A stretch of DNA of 5,400 nucleotides. It comes from Selenomonas sp. (GTDB lineage: Bacteria > Bacillota_C > Negativicutes > Selenomonadales > Selenomonadaceae). The translations under genes and the position numbers were made by a program. Positions within the stretch are counted from its first letter, which is position 1; each line of letters opens with the position of its first letter. Positions 1-5,039 of the stretch are shown piece after piece. The DNA is taken from contig NZ_JAILKR010000056.1 of assembly GCF_024693525.1 (NCBI RefSeq), positions 1-5,400 on the forward strand. Direction: 5' to 3'. The notes beneath the pieces are model-generated. The model had not been told where the DNA came from. It did no database searches and saw only the letters and a list, made by a program, of their open reading frames with translations.

Positions 1-896
1 CTCTTTGACTCACCATAATCCATTTTCGGCGGAATCGGCGTGGGCATATTGTTTAGGTCAACGACTTTTTTACTCTCCAGATTCTCATAGCCCAAAGGAG
101 TATGCGTGGACAGGTAAACGGTCTTGTGACTTTCGATAAACGCCCGAATCTTATTCAAAGTGTCACGCGCCGCTGCTTTATCTTCCGTGGCAATAGACAG
201 CTTATTTTGATAGAGCGCTTCATCCGTATAGGTCACATCGCCGTGGATAATGTAATGCAGCCCCTCATTTTCCACGATAATGATGCTGTTGCCGGTCGTA
301 TGACCGGGGGCAAAGATATAATAGAGGCCCTCGGCAATCTTCTGGCATTTGTCAAAGTTCTCATAGGCACCATCGGTAAAATCAACCCGAACGACATTAT
401 CCCCTTTTAGTTCCATGGCGTCCGCTTCAATCCGGGAAATGTAAATCTTCGCATGGGGAAAACTTCTGAGTTCCCCCGTATGGTCGGGATGTTTATGGGT
501 GACGAGAATCTTCGTCACCTGCTCTTTCTTGTACCCGAGTTTTTCCAAAGCGGTCACATAGTCGTCAATTCTTGCCCCAAGATAGATGGGGGCATTGGTA
601 TCAACGGCCATATCCGGCTGCTCAAGCGGCATGCCCGTGTCCACCAGAATTACCTCGTCCCCAGTATCAATCAGGTAATTCTGCAAGGTACTGCGATATT
701 TCACATTTTTGTCAAACTTATCCTCACCATCTTCCAGCCCCATAGCAAAAGGCTGTGTCATAAAACCATTTTCGTAAAGTTTCACTGCTTTGATTTCCAT
801 GCGTTTGGCCCTCCCCTCGGCAAACATTAAAAACTGTCCGGCTAGCAGGCAGGCTGTGCCTACGCCTGCGGTCTTGATAAACTCACGGCGATTCAT
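1..896 (-). CDS. Tat-exported MBL-fold metallo-hydrolase (AHL-lactonase-like), 3' end outside window
   Basis: Metallo-beta-lactamase-fold hydrolase. 298 codons are open from the ATG at 896 to the left edge with no stop, so the C-terminus is missing, probably only slightly. The start MNRREFIKTAG carries a twin-arginine motif (RREFIK) before a short hydrophobic stretch, predicting Tat export across the cytoplasmic membrane, perhaps already folded with metal. The dinuclear metal set is complete: HKHPDH (H134, H136, D138, H139), H199 in APGHTTGNS, bridging D220 in HGDVTY, and H265 in STHTPLG. The strand pattern YLIDTGDEVILVDTG near residues 75-90 resembles the N-acyl-homoserine lactonase / glyoxalase II-like branch, but the substrate cannot be read from sequence. 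The start lies 10 nt after the rubrerythrin stop with only a weak ribosome site, so it is probably the last visible gene of that operon and translationally coupled. Fold confidence is high; function is open. Confidence 0.9.
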   Translation of the reverse strand, partial: MNRREFIKTAGVGTACLLAGQFLMFAEGRAKRMEIKAVKLYENGFMTQPFAMGLEDGEDKFDKNVKYRSTLQNYLIDTGDEVILVDTGMPLEQPDMAVDTNAPIYLGARIDDYVTALEKLGYKKEQVTKILVTHKHPDHTGELRSFPHAKIYISRIEADAMELKGDNVVRVDFTDGAYENFDKCQKIAEGLYYIFAPGHTTGNSIIIVENEGLHYIIHGDVTYTDEALYQNKLSIATEDKAAARDTLNKIRAFIESHKTVYLSTHTPLGYENLESKKVVDLNNMPTPIPPKMDYGESK

Positions 897-906
897 GGAT
901 TTTTCT

Positions 907-1452
907 TCAATCTTTCAGCTTAAATACTTTCTTCAGCTGGCCACAGAGCGGGCAGGCAAAATCATCCGATTCAGCGTCCAAATCACCGACATATTCATAG
1001 CCGCAGACCGAGCAGACGTAAATTTTCTTGCCGGCAGCTTCCAAAAGTCCCGGGCAGTGCTTTTCCAGAATTTTCGCCAGTACAACACCATGATGGCCTT
1101 CCTGCTTGGCAAAGATTTCCATTTCATCGGCAGCTTCGGCAAGACCGGCTTCGCGGAACTTATCCGCCATAGCCTTGACTTTCTTTTCCCCGGCATATTC
1201 CGCCGACATAAAACCGCGCACCAAAGGCCAGAAATCCTTGGGGATCATGCCGTTTACCGTAGCATAGAAGCCGGCATGTACCGCTTCCTGATTGGCTGCT
1301 TCGATAAACTCTGCCGCCACATCATCCAGCCCCTGCTCCTTGGCAAGACGCGCCAGCGTATAATACATCATCGTGCCTTTGGCTTCGCCCAAAGCCATTA
1401 TTTCTGCCATTTTTTCCAGCGGGGTTCCCTTCGTAATACCATGTAAGCTCAT
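907..1452 (-). CDS. rbr: Rubrerythrin (ferritin-like diiron domain plus C-terminal rubredoxin-like domain)
   Basis: Peroxide-reducing diiron protein of the anaerobe cytoplasm; the family reduces H2O2 to water with electrons passed through the rubredoxin centre. 181 residues, close to family length. The four-helix domain (about 10-130) has paired ligand motifs: E23 in ALGEAKG, E56 with H59 in NQEAVHA, a glutamate pair around E85/E89, and E118 with H120/H121 in KQEGHHG. The C-terminal iron site is C147-x-x-C150 and C167-x-x-C170 (CSVCGY and CPLCG). The linker between the two pairs is 16 residues, longer than in many short rubrerythrin tails, and the ending DDFACPLCG resembles a true rubredoxin. 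The start is fixed by an AAGGAGAG ribosome site 6 nt upstream. The gene lies 21 nt after the flavoprotein fragment and 10 nt before the MBL gene, so it is in the same operon. Electron donor is not evident. Confidence 0.93.
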   Translation of the reverse strand: MSLHGITKGTPLEKMAEIMALGEAKGTMMYYTLARLAKEQGLDDVAAEFIEAANQEAVHAGFYATVNGMIPKDFWPLVRGFMSAEYAGEKKVKAMADKFREAGLAEAADEMEIFAKQEGHHGVVLAKILEKHCPGLLEAAGKKIYVCSVCGYEYVGDLDAESDDFACPLCGQLKKVFKLKD

Positions 1453-1473
1453 GTCAAACTCTCCTTATAAAAA

Positions 1474-1824
1474 TTATATTAACTCAGCCAAAGATGCTGA
1501 CTGCTTCAAGCCATCTGTCTTTTGCACATCTCCCGGATTGCCCACACCTGGTATCAGCACCTCACCTATGCAATCCCATTTAAGCATGCCAAAAGCCTTC
1601 TCAAAGGGGGACTTCACATCATCCATAACGCTTATATCTTCGCTCATACAGCAAATCATCAGCGCGGTCTTTTTGCCTGCCAGCTGCTCCATTTTGCCGC
1701 CCACCATGAAGGAATACATGCGGTCAAAAACGCCCTTGATATTTGAAGGAATCGAAAACCAGTAGGTCGGCATCGCAAAGACCACAGCATCAGCCTCTAA
1801 CATAGCTTCGGCAATGGGATTAAA
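1474..1824 (-). pseudogene. 5'-truncated NAD(P)H-dependent FMN reductase / flavodoxin-fold oxidoreductase
   Basis: C-terminal portion of a flavodoxin-fold oxidoreductase of the NADPH-dependent FMN reductase type. Recognisable homology begins at FNPIAEAM (about 1824) and continues into EADAVVFAMPTYWF and NIKGVFDRMYSF, which form the second flavin-contacting loop and following helix, then runs to a normal C-terminus. What is missing is the first 60-70 residues, including the GSPRxxGNT-like loop that binds FMN phosphate. In-frame sequence upstream of 1824 runs into the end of the preceding gene and reaches a TAG at 1870-1872 without any such motif. The only in-frame ATG (1803, MLEAD) lies inside the domain and has no ribosome site. 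I infer a remnant from a deletion joining it to the preceding gene. A translated 109-residue product would probably not bind FMN. Its former partner may have been the rubrerythrin, but that is a guess. Confidence 0.7.
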
Positions 1825-1831
1825 TCGTTCC

Positions 1832-2179
1832 TTAAAACAAAACCTCTTTATTATCCAAGATGCTTCTGCCTATCTTACAAGCCGGACAATCACACCATTT
1901 ACCGCCAGCAGCTTTAACTTCCTTAAAATGAGCCACCATCTGTGCTGCTGTTTCCACTCCGACAAGTTTCTGTCCGGCAGCCGAGCTAAAGAGATCTATT
2001 ACCTCATCAATGGTCTGTACATCCGCGTTAAGTTCATCAATAAGTTTTTCACTCATTGCTTTTTCGCCCGGAGTACCTACGGCCTTTAGCCACGCTTCGC
2101 CGATTGCCTTTAGTTCTGCACAGCAACTTGGTGCATTGATAAGTTCTTTTACATTTTCTACCATTTCCGACTTGCTCAT
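1832..2179 (-). CDS. Small cysteine-rich protein of the family databases label 'molecular chaperone Hsp90'
   Basis: 115-residue soluble, mostly helical protein with no signal peptide or membrane segment. It has two cysteine motifs: C19-C20 in NAPSCCAELK, and C96, C98 and C101 in KWCDCPACKIG. From memory, Firmicute proteins with this PSCC...CDCPAC pattern and length are often annotated as Hsp90 chaperones, but nothing here resembles the Hsp90 ATPase, so the name should not be trusted. The cysteines suggest metal binding or thiol/redox chemistry; this is inference. The start is placed at MSKSEM rather than an in-frame ATG seven codons upstream because GGAGGG lies 6 nt before it. It is the first gene after the 2235-2270 promoter and heads the run to the flavoprotein fragment, rubrerythrin and MBL gene. 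It ends at a TAA directly against the flavoprotein junction, but its C-terminus looks complete. Confidence 0.8.
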   Translation of the reverse strand: MSKSEMVENVKELINAPSCCAELKAIGEAWLKAVGTPGEKAMSEKLIDELNADVQTIDEVIDLFSSAAGQKLVGVETAAQMVAHFKEVKAAGGKWCDCPACKIGRSILDNKEVLF

Positions 2180-2185
2180 ATCTTT

Positions 2186-2191
2186 CCCTCC
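2186..2191 (-). promoter_or_regulatory. Ribosome binding site that fixes the start of the small cysteine-rich protein
   Basis: On the minus strand GGAGGG stands 6 nt before the ATG at 2179. The earlier in-frame ATG at 2200 has no comparable site and would place this purine run inside the coding region. Confidence 0.8.
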
Positions 2192-2234
2192 ATCAAACAC
2201 AACTTTTATACGTATGATTAACCAACTGCTAGAA

Positions 2235-2270
2235 ATTATAAGTTATTACTATGACCTCAATGTGACTTTT
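2235..2270 (-). promoter_or_regulatory. Promoter with 11-bp GTCA direct-repeat operator, upstream of the Hsp90-like/rubrerythrin operon
   Basis: Minus-strand reading gives AAAAGTCACATTGAGGTCA (2270-2252), then 11 nt, then a perfect TATAAT at 2240-2235. The two GTCA cores are 11 bp apart, and no good TTGACA lies at the normal -35 position; the repeats occupy that region. This is the layout of a promoter that needs an activator of the OmpR/PhoB type. Expected transcription start is near 2228, giving a leader of about 50 nt to the ATG at 2179. The same element with identical spacing occurs at 4972-5007. The repeats begin only a few bases beyond the stop codon of the CDF gene. Confidence 0.7.
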
Positions 2271-2277
2271 TAGAATT

Positions 2278-3420
2278 TCATTCCTCAGAAAAATCGGTAT
2301 CCATAACGACTTGCAATTCATAGTCCGGGAACTCCTGCTGAATATGCGCCACCGTCTCCGCAAAAACCGCATTGCGATTTTCCGCTGCAAAGCTGATAAC
2401 CAAGTCAAAACGGATATTTTTCGTTTCCTTCGTCAAATAAAAACCATGAATCTGCCGCACGTGCTTATGCGAAAAAGCGATTTCCCGTAACTTCTTTTCC
2501 ACCCGGCTGATTTCCTCGTCCTGTGTGTTGAAAGAATAAACGCCAATAGCGGTAAGCAGCACGTTATGCTTTTGCATAACCTCCATCATGATTTCCCGGA
2601 GCATCTTATCCAGCTGATTGGCACCATAAGTATCCGGCACCTCAATATGAATAGAGCCCTGCCAGCTATCAGGCCCGTAGTTATGTAAAACCAAATCATA
2701 AGCCCCACGCACGCCCGGGAAGGCTGTTATGGTTTTCCGGATGCTTTTGGCCAGTTCCTTGTCATTACGTTCTCCGAGTATTTTGGAAAGTGTCTCCTTC
2801 AGCATATCAATACCGGCTTTGATGATGACAAGGGAAATAACCGCCCCCAGCCATGCCTCCAGGGAAATGTGAAAAGTCAGGAATATCCCGGCGGCCACCA
2901 GCGTAGAAGCCGAGATAACCGAGTCCAATCGGGCATCTTCGCCCGAATTTACCAACGCATCTGAGTTGACCTGCTCGCCCACGTTTTTCACATAGCGTCC
3001 CAGAAAAATTTTCACCACCACGGCTACAGCCACAATGATAAGCGAAAGTGTGCTGTAATCCGGTGTTTCCGGCTGCAGAATCTGTTTAACCGATTCAATC
3101 AGGGAAGTCACGCCTGCATAAAATACGATGACGGAAATGATAATGGCGCTCATGTATTCAATCCGCCCATAGCCAAAGGGATGTTCCTTATCCGGCTCTC
3201 TGGCAGCCAGCTTGGCTCCCACAATAGTTATCAGCGAACTTGCCGCATCTGAAATATTATTGACCGCATCCAGCGTAATGGCTATGGAATTGCTCAAAAA
3301 GCCAATCACCGCCTTGAAGGCCGCCAAAAATACATTGGCAACAATACCGATAATACTCGTCCTGACAATTACCTTTTCCCGCGAAGTTTGGACTGCTGTT
3401 TCACTCATTAGAATCACCAT
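2278..3420 (-). CDS. Cation diffusion facilitator (CDF) metal exporter, probably manganese type
   Basis: Proton-coupled export of divalent metal across the cytoplasmic membrane. 380 residues: six membrane helices (about 22-41, 43-64, 88-108, 122-140, 165-185, 187-205), then a cytoplasmic tail. Transport-site candidates are N54 and D58 in TM2 (LDAVNNISDAASS) and D162 and D166 in TM5 (GEDARLDSVIS). This N-D-D-D set differs from the H/D-D-H-D set of zinc transporters and, as I recall, matches manganese CDFs of the MntE type; specificity is inferred. The tail (about 215-380) is long enough for two ferredoxin-like units, one around PGVRGAYD (235-297) and one around VRQIHGFYL (321-377), rather than one. 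The start at 3420 has AGAGGG 5 nt upstream; a second ATG at 3408 (MSETAVQ) is possible. The gene sits between two redox operons and probably has its own promoter, since a hairpin separates it from gpx. Confidence 0.92.
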   Translation of the reverse strand: MVILMSETAVQTSREKVIVRTSIIGIVANVFLAAFKAVIGFLSNSIAITLDAVNNISDAASSLITIVGAKLAAREPDKEHPFGYGRIEYMSAIIISVIVFYAGVTSLIESVKQILQPETPDYSTLSLIIVAVAVVVKIFLGRYVKNVGEQVNSDALVNSGEDARLDSVISASTLVAAGIFLTFHISLEAWLGAVISLVIIKAGIDMLKETLSKILGERNDKELAKSIRKTITAFPGVRGAYDLVLHNYGPDSWQGSIHIEVPDTYGANQLDKMLREIMMEVMQKHNVLLTAIGVYSFNTQDEEISRVEKKLREIAFSHKHVRQIHGFYLTKETKNIRFDLVISFAAENRNAVFAETVAHIQQEFPDYELQVVMDTDFSEE

Positions 3421-3474
3421 CCTTACCCTCTGGTATTCGTGGCAAAAATGACAATTCCTGCCAAATTACAACGC

Positions 3475-3516
3475 AGAAACAGGGCAATGAGCCACGATGT
3501 CCATTGCCCTGCTTCT
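3475..3516 (-). terminator. Strong hairpin after gpx, candidate intrinsic terminator
   Basis: A 10-bp perfect stem (CAGGGCAATG at 3480-3489 with CATTGCCCTG at 3502-3511) is extended by four more pairs after one mismatch (AGAA/TTCT), with a 12-nt loop. It begins 14 nt past the gpx stop. On the minus strand the stem is followed by TTTCTGCGTTGT, a poor T-tract, so termination may be partial. It lies about 55 nt before the CDF start, so it could also influence CDF expression. Confidence 0.55.
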
Positions 3517-3529
3517 ATGCATCTATTCT

Positions 3530-4075
3530 TTACAGCAATTTTTCAATTGCTTCCGACATAGCCATAGGACTGGTGGTGGGTTCGTAGCGTTCCACGACAT
3601 TGCCTTCGCGGTCAATGAGGAATTTGGTAAAGTTCCACTTGATGCCGTCATCTTCCAAATACTCCGGATAATTTTTCTTGAGTGCATCCAACAGCACTGT
3701 GGAAAACTCGTGGTTTTCATCAAAGCCCTTGAAACCCTTTTCTGCAGTCAGATACTGAAAGAGCGGCTGGGCGGTTTCACCGCGCACATCGCCCTTCTCA
3801 AAAATCTGGAAGCTGACACCGTAGTTGCGGCGGCAGAACTGCTGGACTTCGCTGTTGCTGCCCGGTTCCTGTGCACCAAACTGATTGCAGGGGAAACCCA
3901 GGATTTCCAGCCCCTTGTCCTGATACTTATCATAGAGCTCCTGCAGTTCCTTATACTGCGGAGTAAAACCGCACTTGCTGGCAGTATTGACAATAATCAG
4001 TACCTTGCCTGCATAATCCTTGAGGGATTTTACCTCACCGCTGTTCGTCTTGGCCAAAAACTCATAAACACCCAT
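3530..4075 (-). CDS. gpx: Glutathione peroxidase family, cysteine type, probably thioredoxin/glutaredoxin-dependent
   Basis: Cytoplasmic thiol peroxidase with a thioredoxin fold, 181 residues, full family length. Catalytic residues are all present: peroxidatic C35 in NTASKCGFT (cysteine in place of selenocysteine), Q69 in FPCNQFGAQEPG, and W147-N148 in KWNFTKFLID. C81 in QQFCRRNYGV sits where two-cysteine GPx enzymes of plants and bacteria carry the resolving cysteine, 46 residues after C35. This predicts recycling by thioredoxin or glutaredoxin rather than glutathione; the biochemical part is family knowledge. C63 is the usual structural-block cysteine. The start has GAGAGG 9 nt upstream. 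The gene lies 36 nt after the glutaredoxin-like gene, which fits a reductant-peroxidase pair read from the promoter at 4972-5007. A strong hairpin follows the gene. Confidence 0.94.
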   Translation of the reverse strand: MGVYEFLAKTNSGEVKSLKDYAGKVLIIVNTASKCGFTPQYKELQELYDKYQDKGLEILGFPCNQFGAQEPGSNSEVQQFCRRNYGVSFQIFEKGDVRGETAQPLFQYLTAEKGFKGFDENHEFSTVLLDALKKNYPEYLEDDGIKWNFTKFLIDREGNVVERYEPTTSPMAMSEAIEKLL

Positions 4076-4111
4076 TATATTTTTCCTCTCTTGTCACTAC
4101 AAATTTATCCA

Positions 4112-4342
4112 TTAAAGCCCCAACAAAGCATCAATTTTTGCCTTGTCAAAGCCCAGTACATACTCTTTGCCATCCGCAGTAATCACGGGAACGGCTTCAT
4201 CACCGGTAAGTGCCTGACATTCCGCCAGCGCCGCTTCATCATTTTCGATGCTGCATTCCACATATTCCACCTGTCGGGATTTCAGATACTTCTTCACCTT
4301 GTCACACCAAGGACAATTATTGATGGAATAAACCTTAACCAT
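4112..4342 (-). CDS. Glutaredoxin-like thiol-disulfide oxidoreductase (CPWC)
   Basis: 76-residue single-domain glutaredoxin-fold protein. The active site is C10-P-W-C13 in SINNCPWCDK; the cis-proline is P52 in EAVPVI; GFD at 64-66 is the usual C-terminal substrate/glutathione-side motif. Length matches small bacterial Grx and NrdH proteins. CPWC separates it from classic Grx (CPYC) and NrdH (CVQC or CMQC), so its reductant, glutathione or thioredoxin reductase, is uncertain. The start MVKVYS is chosen because GGGG lies 8 nt upstream; a longer in-frame reading from 4399 would add residues without homology. The neighbours are the broken thioredoxin reductase gene upstream and the peroxidase downstream, suggesting an electron chain TrxB to Grx to GPx when the locus was intact. 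Confidence 0.88.
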   Translation of the reverse strand: MVKVYSINNCPWCDKVKKYLKSRQVEYVECSIENDEAALAECQALTGDEAVPVITADGKEYVLGFDKAKIDALLGL

Positions 4343-4350
4343 GTTCATTT

Positions 4351-4354
4351 CCCC
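4351..4354 (-). promoter_or_regulatory. Ribosome binding site that fixes the glutaredoxin start
   Basis: AAAGGGGAAATGAACATG on the minus strand puts the GGGG run 8 nt before the ATG at 4342. The ATG two codons earlier (4348) is only 2 nt away, too close for normal initiation. Confidence 0.65.
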
Positions 4355-4381
4355 TTTCTGATTTGCGCTAAGGAATCGGCA

Positions 4382-4421
4382 ATAAATAAATTTTGACAAG
4401 TCATATCTAAAATTTATTTAT
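4382..4421. repeat. 13-bp perfect AT-only inverted repeat before the glutaredoxin gene
   Basis: ATAAATAAATTTT at 4382-4394 and its exact complement AAAATTTATTTAT at 4409-4421 flank a 14-nt spacer. The right arm contains the TAA stop (4414-4416) of the trxB remnant, and the left arm begins 39 nt before the glutaredoxin ATG. The lack of G-C pairs and of a T-tract argues against a strong terminator. A binding site for a dimeric regulator, or a weak RNA hairpin, remains possible. No convincing separate promoter was found for the glutaredoxin gene. Confidence 0.5.
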
Positions 4422-4934
4422 GAACAGTTCCTAAATATTTCTCCGCTAAAATTGCAGCTGTCGTGCCATCTGCGGCAGCTGTTGTAAGCTGCCTTACTTC
4501 TTTGTGCCGGGCATCACCGGCGGCAAAAACGCCTGGTATATTGGTGCGGCAAGTGACCGTCACAAAGTTCACAATAGTGCACGCCCTTGCCAGCGTATTT
4601 GCGTTCTTCGGACAGCGGCAGCTTGCGCCGTTCCATGCCCGAGGCGATAATGACGCTGCCGGCCTCGTAAATGCAGGACTCTGTTTCTACGATTTTTCTG
4701 TCCGCCTGCAGGCTGACCTGCTCAATCATGTCAAACTCATCAACCACAGCCCCAAAGCTCTCGGCCTGCTGCTTTACGGTAGCGATTAAATCCTTGCCCG
4801 CCACATTGGGCATCCCCGGATAATTTTCAATTCCAATGGCATTGGCAATCTGACCGCCCACCAGCGCGTTTTCCAGCACCAGTACCGATGATGACGATAT
4901 CTTTTTGTATCCGTTTCTTTTCCGTTGGCATCAT
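4414..4934 (-). pseudogene. trxB: Thioredoxin reductase broken by two internal deletions
   Basis: Remnant of NADPH-dependent thioredoxin reductase, a flavoenzyme of about 300-310 residues. Three pieces occur in order, each in a different frame. Piece 1 (4934 to about 4880): MMPTEKKRIQKDIVIIGTG, the start of the FAD-binding Rossmann motif. Piece 2 (about 4879-4553): VLENALVGGQ, ENYPGMPNV and the redox site CELCDG. Piece 3 (about 4551-4414): CRTNIPGVFAAGDARHKEVR and the normal C-terminal helix ending GTVHK. Missing are about 20 residues after GTG (the rest of the FAD motif and first helix) and most of the roughly 130-150-residue NADPH domain after CDG. Both gaps change the frame, so no active enzyme is expected. 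The junctions fall at about 4875-4886 and 4549-4556. The gene follows the 4972-5007 promoter and precedes the glutaredoxin-like and gpx genes. Real deletions or an assembly error would both explain it. Confidence 0.85.
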
Positions 4935-4971
4935 TATCTACTTTCTATCCTTCATCTTTACTACACTTTTG

Positions 4972-5007
4972 ATTATAATGACCAATTGTGACCTCTATGT
5001 GACTTTT
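4972..5007 (-). promoter_or_regulatory. Promoter with GTCA direct-repeat operator, upstream of trxB-grx-gpx
   Basis: Minus-strand reading gives AAAAGTCACATAGAGGTCA (5007-4989), then 11 nt, then TATAAT at 4977-4972. A third GTCA at 4982-4979 follows the second by 10 bp, so three cores lie on one face of the helix. No TTGACA stands at the -35 position, suggesting activation by a bound regulator. Eighteen of 19 bases match the element at 2252-2270, and the distance to TATAAT is identical. Predicted start is near 4965, about 30 nt before the trxB ATG. The histidine kinase gene ends only 33 nt upstream of the operator. Confidence 0.72.
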
Positions 5008-5013
5008 ATTCGG

Positions 5014-5038
5014 TTTTTTACAATCTTTTTGTAAAAAA
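5014..5038 (-). terminator. AT-only hairpin after the histidine kinase, weak terminator candidate
   Basis: TTTTTTACA (5014-5022) and TGTAAAAAA (5030-5038) form a perfect 9-bp stem with a 7-nt loop, starting right after the kinase stop. On the minus strand it has an A-run on the 3' arm rather than a T-tract and only one G-C pair, so termination on this strand would be inefficient. It may mark the boundary between the kinase transcript and the next promoter. Confidence 0.3.
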
Positions 5039-5039
5039 T

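Noticed and set aside
790..1446. 218-codon plus-strand open frame
   Set aside because: It is antisense to rubrerythrin and the Tat leader of the MBL gene; both minus-strand proteins have full catalytic motifs.
1473..1478. TATAAT on the minus strand just before rubrerythrin
   Set aside because: It overlaps the flavoprotein stop codon, has no -35 or GTCA repeat at the right distance, and would place the start almost on the ribosome site.
3421..3529. Possible yybP-ykoY manganese riboswitch before the CDF gene
   Set aside because: The gap is only about 110 nt and largely occupied by the gpx hairpin; I saw no conserved riboswitch core.
3497..4396. 299-codon plus-strand open frame
   Set aside because: It is antisense to the clear gpx and glutaredoxin genes, has no recognisable motifs and looks like a frame shadow.
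4112..4399. 95-residue form of the glutaredoxin starting at 4399
   Set aside because: The extra N-terminal residues overlap the inverted repeat and lack homology; the GGGG site supports the start at 4342.
4514..4879. Short stand-alone 121-residue thioredoxin reductase-like protein
   Set aside because: Its last residues after CDGH are an out-of-frame reading of the true TrxB C-terminus, and its start lies inside the domain without a ribosome site, so it is one piece of a broken gene.
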